Positions 43,472 through 54,935 of a stretch of 64,000 nucleotides of DNA are shown here, piece by piece. The notes under the pieces are model-generated. The model searched no databases and had not been told where the DNA came from. It saw only the letters and a program-made list of their open reading frames with translations. The stretch's first letter is position 1. The number at the start of each line of letters is the position of its first letter. Source of the stretch: Isoetes taiwanensis (Eukaryota; Streptophyta; Lycopodiopsida; Isoetales; Isoetaceae); the NCBI GenBank assembly GCA_021234155.1, contig JAJEKV010000002.1:40041841-40105840 (forward strand), given 5' to 3'. Position numbers and translations under genes: made by a program.

Positions 43472-43660
43472 TTAAACCAATTTTGTTATTACCTGGATGA
43501 GGATGAGGCTTCCTGAAGCAGGGATGTCTGAAGCCTGGTAGCAGCAACAGCCCGCAGCAGCATTTTGTTTTGATTTTGATTTCAATGATCGGAGCAATCG
43601 AATCAGACATGATTCATCAAAATCTAACCCAAAGAACAGACTTTGTAGAATATAACACAA
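43472..43660 (-). CDS. Possible 5' exon (targeting peptide) of the PPR gene
   Basis: A 62-residue frame starting MCYILQSLFFG, rich in Ser/Leu/Lys/Arg and low in acidic residues after residue 15. It has a good donor CATCCAG|GTAATAAC near 43.49 kb. It lies about 100 nt upstream of the PPR frame and would supply an organelle-targeting sequence. The splice phases of this donor and the visible acceptors (ACTAG, ATCAG) do not agree, so the link is uncertain. Confidence 0.25.
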   Translation of the reverse strand: MCYILQSLFFGLDFDESCLIRLLRSLKSKSKQNAAAGCCCYQASDIPASGSLILIQVITKLV

Positions 43661-43854
43661 GAGGGACGTGTATTATGTTTGAAACTAGAAACTGGTTCCC
43701 GGCAGCATAAGAATAGGAATGGACTGTTAAATCACCTCAATAACGAAGTTGTATGAAAACAAAAATACTTTTTGCTACATTTGCCACATTTTCTCATTCA
43801 ATACATAATGTGTCCGGTGCATTTATGGGCTCCCGATTTGGGTTTGGATTCCAG

Positions 43855-44200
43855 ACAGGGTATTAGACTCGTGAATAAGGGTATTAACTTGTGGTTTCGA
43901 CGTGCACGGTTATTTCACAAGTTGAATACCCTTAATTTCGAGTTGATATTAGGCAAGTCGAATACCTCCAAGATGGGAAAACTCCTTTGCCGGAACTGCT
44001 ATCCCCAAAAAAAAAGGGGTATTAGACTCGTCTAAACTCACCTGCATTATACAAGTCGAATACCCAAGTGCATTATACAAGTCGAATACCCAAGGGGGTA
44101 TTAGGCTCGTTTAAACTAAGGTATGTATTGTGCACGTTGAATACCTCCTTTGGTTATCCCACAAGTCGAATACCCCCCTTTGGTTATCTCACAACTCAAA
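43855..44200 (+). repeat. Dispersed short repeat CAAGTCGAATACCC
   Basis: At least six direct or inverted copies of CAAGTCGAATACC / GGTATTAGACTCGT occur in about 350 bp (e.g. 43858, 44017, 44051, 44078, 44097, 44162). GTGCATTATACAAGTCGAAT is repeated in tandem. Confidence 0.7.
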
Positions 44201-45844
44201 TACTCCCCTTACAGCCTACCAGGCACTAGATATCTCACATCTGCATTCCATAAGTCATATTTTAGAGTTAAAAGACATCATTTGTATACAAATTCGTCAG
44301 AAAATTGATGCAAGTTTTTACATTGAGAATTAAAAAAAAAAAGTGAAGAAAAACAAGCAAATTATAATGATTGTTTGTAGGTAATGATGATTAATCTCTG
44401 TAATATTGTGATGTTTAAAAGAAACACATATCAAATAGTTAAGGGTCCAGAGATTTGAACCCTGGATATTCCATTTGCCTAGACATGCAACAGTTATACT
44501 TGTGCCCAAGGCATCTATACTTGACAAAATTAAACTAGTGAAAGATTGAATTCAGCATGTGTGTCAGTATTTGTTGAAGCGCAGCATACTCAATGTAAAA
44601 GCTGGAATTTATCAATGTTTCATATATAAAGACAGATCTAGTTTCCCATATGCTTGCAACATATTGCCTAAATATGAACAGATCAGAACTAAATATACTC
44701 AAATACAACCTCCTTAGACATCATAATAGCAGATAGAGTAACTTGGTCTGGCCCAACCTGGAACAACAACTCAACCCAGTCTTACAGTTAGAATGACAGT
44801 TAGTTCAGAGGCTAGTTAGAAAATGCTACTCATTTATTCACCTGAATAAGATGGCTTAAAAGTTCGCCATACCTACAAGGATAACAATGTCAAGGTTGAA
44901 GGGTTGTACCAGGTTGATTTTCTTTTCCAAAGACATTGCTGGCAACATAAGTATAAAGAGCTCTTCATTTATATGCCCACATTTCATTTAGATCTAGCAC
45001 ATACATGCTTTACAGAAAGGATCATATCCAACCCCACCTGGTGATATAAGGCGACGTTCCCATGTGGTCGCCTGACTTCGGAAAAAAAAAAAGTTGAAGT
45101 TCAGGTCACTCAGTACCCATGCGACCTGACTTTGCCACGTGGCAAAGTTTTTCCCGAAGGTAACTTTGAATTTTCAGAAAGGGCAGGGGATTTCTTGAGA
45201 GCTCCGGTCGACGCCTTGATTTGTCTCGTGCCGGTCAACACTTCCAGTTTACCGGAAATCTCCACAAGCAATACCGGAACATTTTCAAGCACTCCATCCC
45301 ATCATCATGTACTAGCATCGCCACCATGTCCGATTTTCATTTTCCTTTTAATTTTACTTTTGGTTTCTTGAATTGGGTTTATCGTCCTTATTTCAATCCT
45401 TTTCTTGGAGTTGAATTTGTTGGGGAAAGCGGATTTGCGCCCTACCTGTTGTCTGATCACTGAACAAATTGCAGGTTAGTGAATCAAAACCATCATACAA
45501 GCATCATTTTCGTCCTTCTCTATTTAGTTTGAATTGGTATGCAGGGACATCAGACATCATTTTCGCGTGCATCAGACATCAAACATGATAAAATGATAAA
45601 ATGAATTGGTGTGCATCAGACATCAGACATGATAAAATGATGACCTTAAAATCTGCTTCTGCTAATGAAATCTTTGAAACATAATCTGCTTCTGCTTTTG
45701 TTTGACATTGAAATAGTTTGAATAATTAATTGGTGTTTGTTAGGACATAAATAGAGTACTGCATTTGATATGGTAGTATCAAATTCCCATTTGATTTGCT
45801 CATGTCTTTTGCTTTTCAAATTAATGTCTTGATTGTGCAGCATC
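44201..45844. other. Intergenic sequence
   Basis: AT-rich. A weak tRNA-like B box (minus strand, GGGTTCAAATC near 44.45 kb) and a CCACGTGGCA motif near 45.14 kb are the only marks. Short frames at 45.13-45.46 kb show no domain. The part after about 45.3 kb may be the 5' leader and intron of the trihelix gene. Confidence 0.4.
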
Positions 45845-46750
45845 ATGGCATTACAAAGGATGTTAGTTTCATCTGAATTTGAGATGGGGATGTTAGTTTC
45901 ATCTGAATTTGAGATGGAGGAAGAGGTACAAGAGTCTGTGGGCACATCACAAAACAACATGTCTCATTTTCAAGTGCCACATAATGTTGTGTCTCGAAGT
46001 GTTAGTGCATCACAAAAAGGTGCACAAACTGTTGATGATAACAACAACAGGGATGACAGCAGTAGCAACAGAACTAAACGAGTGCATTCATCTGGTCATT
46101 GGTCGTTGGCTGAGATTTTAGTTCTTCAAGCTGCAAAGCGAGAGGACTATGAGCAACAAGCCATGGCGGGATTCAGGGAAAAGCATAAGAGGCAGCCTGA
46201 GCGTTGGAGTGATGTGGAAAACTATTGTTGGGCACATGGTGTGAAGCGATCTTCAAAAGCCTGCCAATCCAAATGGGATACGCTCATTGCTGATTTCAAA
46301 AAGGTGAAGGACTATGAGAAGGATATTCCAAGTGGTCACAATTCCTATTGGCAGATGTCAAACGCAGTTTTTTTGCATATGTCTCTTCTCTCGTGCATTT
46401 CAATCTCACTAACAATAACTTTGTGTAGATAATGATGTTGAATATACAATGGATGGTGAAGACGACCAGACGCCATCAAGTGCAGAAGTGTTCAGCAATG
46501 GTAAGAAACAATTACGTAAGCCAAAAATTAACGAAGGCTTGTTAAAAGCCTTGAACAAGGCTGAGGAGGCAAAAAGGAATGGGCTATGGAGGCTCGCAAA
46601 CTCACTTACGAGATGCACATGGACACACTAGAGCAGCGTGACCGAGCAATAGCTGTTCAAACAGTAGCAGCAAATGCTCTTCAAACGCTTGCAACACGGT
46701 TTATGTACTTGGCTCAAAAAATGACACCAGCAAGTAACTCAGGTTTGTAA
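45845..46750 (+). pseudogene. Trihelix / Myb-SANT-like DNA-binding protein, frameshifted
   Basis: An acceptor-like TTGTGCAG precedes the ATG at 45845. Residues about 85-175 form a trihelix-type domain with the three expected aromatic positions: GHWSLAEILVLQAAKREDY, ERWSDVENYCWAHGVKRS and ACQSKWDTLIADFKKVKDY. A probable intron follows (GTTTTTTTGC...TTGTGTAG near 46.37-46.43 kb). A downstream frame (MDGEDDQTPSSAEV...) then shifts near 46.58 kb into EARKLTYEMHMDTLEQRD and ends at 46750. The exon phases and the internal shift do not make one frame, so the copy is probably a pseudogene. The C-terminal helix is typical of trihelix factors and of transposon-linked Myb-like proteins. Confidence 0.65.
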
Positions 46751-48662
46751 TTGTTTACTTGGTGCAAATTCTGATACTATTGAATGTATAATGCTTGAGA
46801 ACTTTAACAGATGATAGAAGCAATGAAGGCATGAAGCAGATTTTAACTTCGAAGCATATCTTCAACTTTTGGACGTGTACTTCAAGTCAAGTCTCTTATC
46901 AGCTTACAAACTCTATACGTTTCAACTTGCAAACTCTCTATTAAATGCTGATGGCATATGGAGGCTAGAATCCGCATCATTATAATCTCCAGCCTTTTCT
47001 TCTAGAGTCCAGACAAGACAATTTTGAAATCTCTATTTGAATTCAAGATATTATTTGAATTCAAAAATTCTAATTCATCTACATTCTCAATGTTCAGTGT
47101 TTATTTGATGTTGCTGGAACTAGGAATTAGCATCCCATGTTCAGAAATATTTTGGATCAGTTTGTGTTGTATTATAGCAATTCTGTCATATGCAAAGCAG
47201 TATTACTGTTTGTCTTGGCAAATAGGCAAAGCTTGGAGATGATTCTGGACAAGTTAAGCACTGCTTTGGGTTCGTAGTGCAGGGTTTTTGTATAAACTCC
47301 AGCGGCTTTGCACAGAAGTATATTAGCCCATCAAAAGTTGCAAGATCCAGCAACTCTTCTTTCGGCAGGGTATGCAACAGTGCAATGTCTCTCCTTAGAG
47401 CAAAGCGCAATTTGATATTCAATGTCGGAATGAGCAGAAAAATCCAGGTTGAATTCGATGGTAAGAATAGAGAGAAAAATTGCAGTGGAAGCCAAGCAGA
47501 GATGGAATGGCAAATCTGGTGGTAAGGAGATTGGCTGTAGTGGCACCGTGACTATAAGTAGTCGCCCTACTTGTCTATCTGCGTTTTATTGCATGCACGC
47601 CATAGCTTTTCCATAAAAAGCTACGAAGAATGAAGAAGAGTATAAAATAAGGCATTTTCACAAATACTAAAATACAAAGGCATTCTCACAAATAAGTATA
47701 AATATAGGGGCATTTTTAAAAGTTTCCCTTAAAAAAATGATTGGAGACCGCTCCTTGCTTGGTTCTGGAAGTTCAACAATGTGGTCATAAGAATGACCTT
47801 AATGATGTTTTATAAGGGAATACAATTAGAGAAGGTCCAATGAGGCAGCATTGTTCTTGACATCCACCACTAGAATTCTAGCTCGGACTTACTAGAGAAG
47901 CTTGTATTGAAAAAGCCAAAGGAGAGGCACGATATTGTTGACATTCTTGTTTGAGCAAACTCTTATAAGAAGAAGAGGGCGATAAAGAAGGTATCACTCA
48001 ATTCCTTCGTGTGATTACAAGGGTCATGTAAAGGCTTTTAACAGAGGTGATGAAAACCTCTAAACTATATATCTCAATGTCATCATATTATTCAGCAAAA
48101 AAAAAAACTATAGGATAGACCACCTTATGCATGCATTGGTATGAAGGAGCCGCTAAATGTACTGTCTCAAGTTGCTAAATACTTGATAAACTCTTCTTGT
48201 ATGAGAAACTGCCTTTTTCTCTTTTCTTTTCTTTCCTCACTTCTCCTTCAGACTTAAGTCCTTGAGCTTTTTACTAACAACATATACATATAGTAACCTT
48301 AGTTTGGTTCTATTTTCCTAGGTTTGAGACAGAAATCAATGGCAATAACCTTCTAGAATCTGGAGTTGTAGAGGATATGCATGTAATTAGTTGGAGCATG
48401 TTGTTGAAGATGATAGGAATGGCAAAAAAGAATGGCACATGCTGGAAGATAAGGCGGCATGCAAGGGCGCTCGTGACGATGGCGCTTAGGGCTGCCGGCG
48501 TTTTTCCTTGTAACTTGAGCATCTGAACTCCGTTTTCGATGATCTTTAGTTCGTTGGAAAGCTTGTTCCGAGAGCTCTCCATCAACATCAATTTTCTTAG
48601 GGTTTGCTATCAGAGTAGGGGCCGGATTTGGGTCTTTTTTATTTCGGCCACTTATAGTAGGG
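46751..48662. other. Intergenic sequence
   Basis: No convincing gene. Short frames only. The last part may be the 5' region of the LINE-like copy that begins near 48.6 kb. Confidence 0.4.
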
Positions 48663-50258
48663 ATGGGAAAGACAGATATGGTTCTAGCATCCAAGGCAGC
48701 GACAAAACGACGTGAGTCTATCACCAATTTGGTGATAGGTGATCCCCCAGTTGCTGCGCAAAAAGAGGTAAATAATTCAGTTGAAAGTTCTTTGCCTTCG
48801 ATGCTGGCTACTTCAGTGGTTCTTGAAGAAAGGGATTTTCCTCCCTTCCAAGGCGCTGCGAGTAAGGAAGCGGAAGTTAATGGGAACTTGCATCCACCAG
48901 GTACAGATTCCAGTCCTAATGTAGTTCTTCAGCCTCAGGCAAATAATAGTGCTTGGAAATCATCTGATTCGGTTACAAAAGTTTCATATCAAAGATTTAG
49001 CGATTGGCTTTGTAAGGATATATATAGTGCATCTAGAAAGGCAAGGGTAGCAGCTGCTTTACAGGTATTGTCTGAAGGAAGTAAGGATGAGTTGTCCGCA
49101 ATCTTGGACACATTAAAAGCCCGACAGATTCAACTACAACAACAATTGCCTCCAGATGACATATTTTACCAGTCTGATTGTCAGAATGTGGTTCAAGCTT
49201 CTGGTATTCCTGTGGTTGAGGTGGACCATCAAGCTCATATTAAGTGTGCTGAGAACTTATCTTCTTGTGCAGTTCTTGGGTATTTTACTGGTGGCTATTT
49301 AGATTTTTCACGGTTCCGTATTTGGTTGTCTCGGCTTTTGAGATGCCTTCAACTTCCTCCTTTCCAGTCCATCAAGTTGTTGGCAAAAAACTTTGTTCTC
49401 ATTATGTTTGAAAGTAGTGATGCAGTGGACTCTTTGGTATCAAGAGGGATTGATCCACTTGGTGGGGAATATATAATATACCAGTATTACTCTCCTGGCT
49501 TTACACCAGATACAGTTCGTACATTAAAGATGCCTTGCTGGTTCTCGTTACCTAATCTTCCTCCTGATCTAATGGCTCATCAATTTCTAGTTGTAATTGC
49601 AATGGGACTTGAGGTTCATATCTCACACTCCATCATGAATGGTCTAAGGATTTGTGTTTCTATGCCTGTGGACTCGCCTTTGCCAGATTGTGTAGTTGTG
49701 AAGAGCGGGCCTTGGTATAAGAAGTTGGATCTTAAGCTTCTGAATGGTCCAGAATTAGCCCGTTTGTTTCCTGATAAGGAGGCTTTTGCTAGCTTTCGTC
49801 GAGATACTCGTGCATCTCAGGCATCTGTTCAACATTCTTCTCAGGTTCAAGCTCCTACTGTTATTTCTTCATCTATTCATGATCAACCTTTGCCAGTTGT
49901 CTTGCATTCCTCGGCTATGGAAGATGCTCTACACACAGTTCCAATAGTGTCGTCCTTAACACCGTCAACTGCAGCTATAGTTCCTACCACTCTCCCCGTT
50001 GTTGCTTCTGCTTCTCATGTTTCTGAGGTTGTTATGGCTGATGGTCCTAATGTTCAATGCGCTAAAGAGTCATGGCAACAGGTCAATTGGAAGAAGGCAA
50101 TGAGGAAGAAGTCGGTTATGTCATCTCACGAGGCTATCCTGCCTCGTTCTATTCAATGGCATAATAATTTGATGTCTGTTGATGATCATCCCGATGTTAC
50201 AGAACATGTTGATTGTGATGAGGCCATTAAACGCCTCAAGGTGGCACAAGGAATATGA
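48663..50258 (+). CDS. LINE ORF1-type protein (DUF4283-like)
   Basis: An intact 531-residue frame. Residues about 1-95 are low-complexity Ser/Ala/Glu, and about 100-160 are helical (YQRFSDWLCKDIYSASRKAR). About 205-345 resemble the DUF4283 nucleic-acid-binding fold of plant LINE ORF1 proteins: FVLIMFESSDAVDSLVSRG, then the MPCWFSLPNLPPDLMAHQFL block that matches the usual VWVRLPxLPxxxW consensus. The C-terminal 150 residues are Ser/Val/Pro-rich and end with a basic SWQQVNWKKAMRKK. There is no CCHC knuckle. In LINEs this protein coats the RNA. The open frame suggests recent insertion or selection. Confidence 0.6.
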   Translation: MGKTDMVLASKAATKRRESITNLVIGDPPVAAQKEVNNSVESSLPSMLATSVVLEERDFPPFQGAASKEAEVNGNLHPPGTDSSPNVVLQPQANNSAWKSSDSVTKVSYQRFSDWLCKDIYSASRKARVAAALQVLSEGSKDELSAILDTLKARQIQLQQQLPPDDIFYQSDCQNVVQASGIPVVEVDHQAHIKCAENLSSCAVLGYFTGGYLDFSRFRIWLSRLLRCLQLPPFQSIKLLAKNFVLIMFESSDAVDSLVSRGIDPLGGEYIIYQYYSPGFTPDTVRTLKMPCWFSLPNLPPDLMAHQFLVVIAMGLEVHISHSIMNGLRICVSMPVDSPLPDCVVVKSGPWYKKLDLKLLNGPELARLFPDKEAFASFRRDTRASQASVQHSSQVQAPTVISSSIHDQPLPVVLHSSAMEDALHTVPIVSSLTPSTAAIVPTTLPVVASASHVSEVVMADGPNVQCAKESWQQVNWKKAMRKKSVMSSHEAILPRSIQWHNNLMSVDDHPDVTEHVDCDEAIKRLKVAQGI

Positions 50259-50396
50259 TTATGTACTGTGTTTGGGTGGTTTTGCTTAGTGGACCATCTC
50301 GTCCTCTAGGTTTTGAGTCCCATGTCACAGGTCCCTTGTATGTATCTTGATATTCCTTGATAATAGATTGTCGTCCTTCAAAAAAAAAAAAAAAAG
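48663..50396 (+). mobile_element. ORF1-only LINE-like retrocopy with poly(A) tail
   Basis: An intact ORF1-type frame is followed by about 120 bp of 3' UTR ending ...GATTGTCGTCCTTC and then a run of 16 A (about 50380-50395). The frame and tail are joined without any ORF2, so this is either an internally deleted LINE or a short non-autonomous family. I found no exact target duplication of the sequence after the A-run (GAGGTTGAGAATGATAAC). Confidence 0.55.
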
Positions 50397-50497
50397 AGGT
50401 TGAGAATGATAACATCACACAACAAGAATATAGTACCACTATCCCATTTATTTGTAGGAAGCTGTTGATATCCAGTGTCAACGGAGTTCTTTCATGT

Positions 50498-51142
50498 GGT
50501 GCCGATCGAATCGGAGATAAAGTATATATTTCTTTGTCCAAGAGGATTCGACTTTATCCAGACATGCTTACAAGTTTTTGATGTCGTCGATTCGCGTAGC
50601 GAATCGGCATTCTTGCTCAAGACGAGCATGCATGCATTGCATGCGTCGCATGCATGCATCGCATGCGTTTTGGGCCGTTCGTCAGGTTGGGCGTTTGCTA
50701 CTTATTGCAGAGTTCTTCATCGATGTTTCATCGGCGCTTCCTCTTCTCTCAGCAGTACCTTATTCTCTTTGATTTGTTTCCAGGCAGGGGAGGGACTTCT
50801 TCCTGCCTGGTTTGGCCAATTTGGCGTTGCTTTCCTGCTGTCCTTTTCGGCCTTTAGCCTTCATCCTGTGACCTTCGTCCTCGATCCTAGTTTGTTAAGG
50901 AAGTCCTTTGGTATTCGGGCGCTTTGTTGGTTTCATGCGAGTCGCAGTGCAAGAATGTCGTCGATTAGGTGTAGCGAATCGACATTCTTGCTCAAACGGC
51001 AACATGCATGCATCGTCGATGCATGCATCGCGATGCGTTTTGGGGGCGTTCGTCGGGTTGGGCGTTTGCTACTTATTGCAGAATTCTTCATCGACATTTC
51101 ATCGGCTTCCTCTTCTCTCGTGATACCTTATTCTCTTTGAAC
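50498..51142 (+). repeat. Direct repeats with CATGCATG-rich core
   Basis: A ~190-bp unit occurs at about 50580-50775 and 50955-51142 (GTCGTCGATT, TAGCGAATCG, GGGCGTTTGCTACTTATTGC). Each carries a cluster of CATGCATG and GCATGCG palindromes (about 50625-50668 and 51003-51035). It is non-coding in any consistent frame. Confidence 0.75.
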
Positions 51143-51195
51143 CCACCCCCTTCTTTGTTTACTATATTTTGTACAAGTTACATTTTATCATGTTT

Positions 51196-51449
51196 TCCAC
51201 CCGGTGGGTGATGCTTTTTTCCACCCACCGGGTGATGCTATTTTTGGTATGTTTTCGTTTGTTGTTGGTGATGTGCGTGCAGTGCTGGGTTGGCGGCGCC
51301 ATCCGTTTTGACTTCTCCATGCGCGGGTTTTTGGGAGCGATTCTATGCCTTACGTTTGTCTAAGCCCCTTGCCGAAGGCTTATCACTAGGGTTTTTCCTC
51401 GAAAACCCGAAAGGGCGGGGTTTTTTAATCCCGATGATAAGCTTTCGGC
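51196..51449. repeat. Inverted repeats of a probable LINE 3' end
   Basis: CACCCGGTGGGTG (about 51199) is inverted as CACCCACCGGGTG (about 51223). GCCGAAGGCTTATCA (51371-51385) is inverted with one mismatch at 51435-51449. It encloses TTTTTCCTCGAAAACCCGAA and GGGTTTTTTAATCCC-type sequence, like the 3' hairpin module of the (TTCC)n LINEs. Confidence 0.6.
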
Positions 51450-51649
51450 AGGTACATCAGCCACTCATCTATTAGCATTGTATTTGTTTTTGGGGTCCAA
51501 ATGTTATAATTGGATTTTCCCTTTATTTTTCGTGGGTAGTTCGCATGTGTGCGGCTATCCACTGTCCACCATTGTAGAAATCTGCTGAGATGAATGAGAA
51601 GCCTATCTAGGCGCTTTGTTGGTTTCATGCAAGTCGCAGTGCAAGAATG

Positions 51650-51847
51650 TAGCCATTTGATCCGTCCAGAACTTAGAGAGTATCAGGTGTACTCTAGGTA
51701 CATTTATTGGTGCCGATCGAACTGGAGATATATATATTTCTTTGTCCAAGAGGATTTGACTTTATCCAGACATGCTTACAAGTTTTTGATGTAGCCATTT
51801 GGTCCGTCCAGAACTTAGAGAGTATCAGGTGGACTCTAGGTACATTT
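51650..51847 (+). repeat. Direct repeats shared with 50.5 kb
   Basis: GTAGCCATTTGRTCCGTCCA, continuing to GACTCTAGGTACATTT, occurs at 51650-51706 and 51791-51847. The segment between (GTGCCGATCGAACTGGAGAT ... ACATGCTTACAAGTTTTTG, 51711-51789) is repeated at 50498-50580. The repeat order suggests unequal exchange. Confidence 0.75.
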
Positions 51848-52592
51848 CTTCGAGATGCAATCATGAAATCCTTTACTTTCATTCAATCCCAGACTGAGTT
51901 TATTGGATCCTCAATTAAACTTCGTAAGTGCAACTCGGAGTATGCTTATAATTACTGCTACAACTTGAATGCTTTTATTTGTAGCGCTATACTTGATATC
52001 TACTTATATGACATGATTATCTGATAAGAGAATTATTAATAAATTTGCAGGTTGTAAGTGAATTAGAACACTTTGTGGAGATTTTGCAATTGTTCCCAGC
52101 CAATGTGGGAGAATACTATATAGAAGGTCCTTGAATACACATCAAGAATAGACTAGTTGTACTAAATTTTTATAATTATGATGATGTGTGACTCTTATTG
52201 TAATACTATGGAAGTGGAGCTATGGTCACACGCACCTCCTTGGTTTCCTTGCTGACCTCTTTGGCACAGATCTGGGCCAGTCTGCCAACTCTAAACAGAG
52301 GCACAGATGCAAAGAACCCTAAAATATATTACTCGAGCCTTGCATGTTCAATTTGGAATAATATTCAACATTCATAGGTGACCATTGGAAAGTGCCACAA
52401 AAATCAAGGTCCAGAAAGGGCGCACTCTAGAAATACTATTTAGTACACCTCATCAAATACAACACCGAAATCATAGAAAAACCTTAGTAAAAATCGTACA
52501 AAAACATTAAACCTCCTGTTATTATGCTACATATGCTATATATTCTTCCTTTAGAGATGCTTTAGCATTTTCTACAAAATTGTCTGGGGCTC
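51848..52592. other. Intergenic sequence
   Basis: No gene or repeat recognised. It ends at the presumed LTR boundary. Confidence 0.4.
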
Positions 52593-54107
52593 TGTGACAT
52601 CCCCTACTCATATACGGTGCACTCACCGTATACAAACAGGAGTTCATATCCCATACCAGCTCCATGCTAATATAGGGCCCTCCAAGTATCACTGCAACCT
52701 TGAGATGGTCCAGTGGGAAGAATGAAGGGGCCATTTACCCTGTCTTCCTCAGGGCCTACCTAGCTGCGGAAGTGCAACATACATGTCAGTAGTACATACA
52801 TCAATAAAACATGACCACCATGAGGGGTGGCTCACCTCATATCTGCATAGACAAAGATCAGTACATCACATAAGGGAGTTCTACCCTGGCTCAGACACAG
52901 GGTTGGACTGACAAGCTTGGGTCTCCAGAGGTCAAGCAGACCGAGTGCAATAACAGTGGAGTTGGCTGGCAAAGGAACATGGCAGTTGGGTAGTCCGCTC
53001 CATCCGCCCCTCCTGTGCACACTTTGCAGAGTAGGTTGAAAAGTGTTGGGACTGGACTGTAGTCCGCCGGATGCATAGCCAAAGGGGTTATTCCTGGGTT
53101 GCATCTCCCCAGTTCTGATGGGGCAGGTAGGGATTTCTCCCACCAGAAGCTAGCATGCTGACTCAAGGCGACTAGAGGGCCACTGCCCTTACTCGACTGA
53201 ACTCCATGGAAGGTGTACACCACCCCAAGAGTGTCGAACCCATGCAACAGCCCGCACGCAGTGGCAGTGCATTAGATCTAGTGCGCTGAAGTCCTCGATA
53301 GGCCTTACTACCAGAGGGACAGTTCATGAATCAGGACATGAGCTTCCTTGTAAGCCAGTCTGGTCCCTCCACCCACAACCAGGTTTGGTTCTTGTACACA
53401 GGCCGAATATTAGTAGCACACTAAAGGGACTAGCTAGGAGCATTAACTACTAGGCTTGTAGGCCTCTACCCCCCTTCCCAATACAATGAGTCCACAGAGA
53501 TCATCCATACATCCATATCATCAAAGAACTAAAGAATAATATCTAATCTACATCATAGAAGTTAGGTTCTTTAGTTAGGGCTCGCTATCTAGGGTTCTAT
53601 GTGGCTGCTATGGGTAATTCAATAGGCTAAACATGCTAATTCTATGCCCAGAAGGCGGATTAGGCTATTGAATTGACGAAATACCTGATCCGTGGCTTGC
53701 TCCTCCTGCTCAAAATGCGTCCATGTCGCTGTCTTGCCTGGAGATGCAGTCGGAAAGGAAATAATACGAGCTAGGGCGCTCAGGCAGATCTTGGAAGTCG
53801 GGATTGACTCTTGAAGCGCGCAAAAAGGAGCTCGGAAGGACTGTGGACGAAAAGGGAAAGTTAGGGTTTGGTTGCCTTACACAGGTTATCAGTTAGGGTT
53901 AGGGTTTCCATGACCCTTGGTATGCCTCTTAATGGTTAATGGTCTAAAGTGCACACATTAATAAGTGTGCACATTCTTGCAAGTTGCCCCTTAGGGCGCC
54001 ACTTGCTTGGCTACACGTCGGCGTACACGTCAATTGCGAAGGCGTGTACGCGTGACAGTGCAGTACGGTATACGTCTTGAGACTGTATATCGTACTGGAA
54101 CGTCACA
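52593..54107 (-). repeat. 3' LTR of the gypsy element (1515 bp)
   Basis: The left end TGTGACATCCCC (52593) and the right end ...GGAACGTCACA (54107) give the TG...CA inverted ends TGTGAC/GTCACA. It is preceded on the minus strand by a polypurine tract. The LTR contains palindromes TATACGGTG-CACT-CACCGTATA (52612-52633) and CAGTACGGTATACG...CGTACTG (about 54061-54097). Its partner LTR is not in the window, so the ends are inferred. Confidence 0.65.
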
Positions 54108-54120
54108 TTCTCCCCACCTT
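54108..54120 (-). promoter_or_regulatory. Polypurine tract
   Basis: On the minus strand AAGGTGGGGAGAA directly precedes TGTGACG, the start of the LTR. This is the position of the plus-strand primer in LTR retroelements. A second copy of the same 13-mer lies about 40 nt upstream (54147-54159). Confidence 0.75.
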
Positions 54121-54935
54121 AAAATGATGCTGTCCGCAGCATCGTGGTTCTCCCCACCTTGGGATCTTCTTGTCCTGCAACAACTTGATGCATACAATTT
54201 ATTATTACTACACTTACACATTTATTAACATTATCTTAGGTAATACTTTAAAACATTATTATTTAATCAGTAAGTTTAAAACAATATTTGTATTTATTCA
54301 AGTTTATCAATTTCATTATGTTTTCTCGGTACTTTTCATTCCTTGCAACACATTCTAATTACAATTGTGTTGCAAGTCGTTGTAGCTCGACCCCTTTTGC
54401 CCTCCGGAGCGCTCTATTGGCCTGCAGGTCGATAATACTTTAGTACCATTTCAATAGTTAATAATATTATGGTTATAAGGAGACCACCCATCTAATTAAC
54501 TAAATAGATGCATGACTAATCTCCCGGCGTAGGAAGAGGATGCTTCTTCCATCGTGGCCGTGGAGACAGCGCCCTATAATGCCTACATGCCGCTCGTGCC
54601 TACACCTTTAGTTGCCTAAGCGTGGAGGATAGAGTCCTTCCCGTAGTTGGGGCGTGAAGGATGGGGTCCTCCCCGTAGGTATTGGCTAGAGGTGCTTCCC
54701 TATCCATGCATTCCTGAATGACCTCTTATCTCTCGAGGTCTTCTACTTCCGTGAGACGGAAGTAGACCTTTTAATCTACTTTAGAGCTAATCCAAGCAGA
54801 ACCACGGTCATGCCTACAATGACATTACACCACGTCCTAGAGATCACCATAGTGGTCTCATCATCGATAACAATGCATGCAACCCATACCTAGCATAGGT
54901 TGCATGCGTACATTAATTCTATTTAAGACTGAAAT

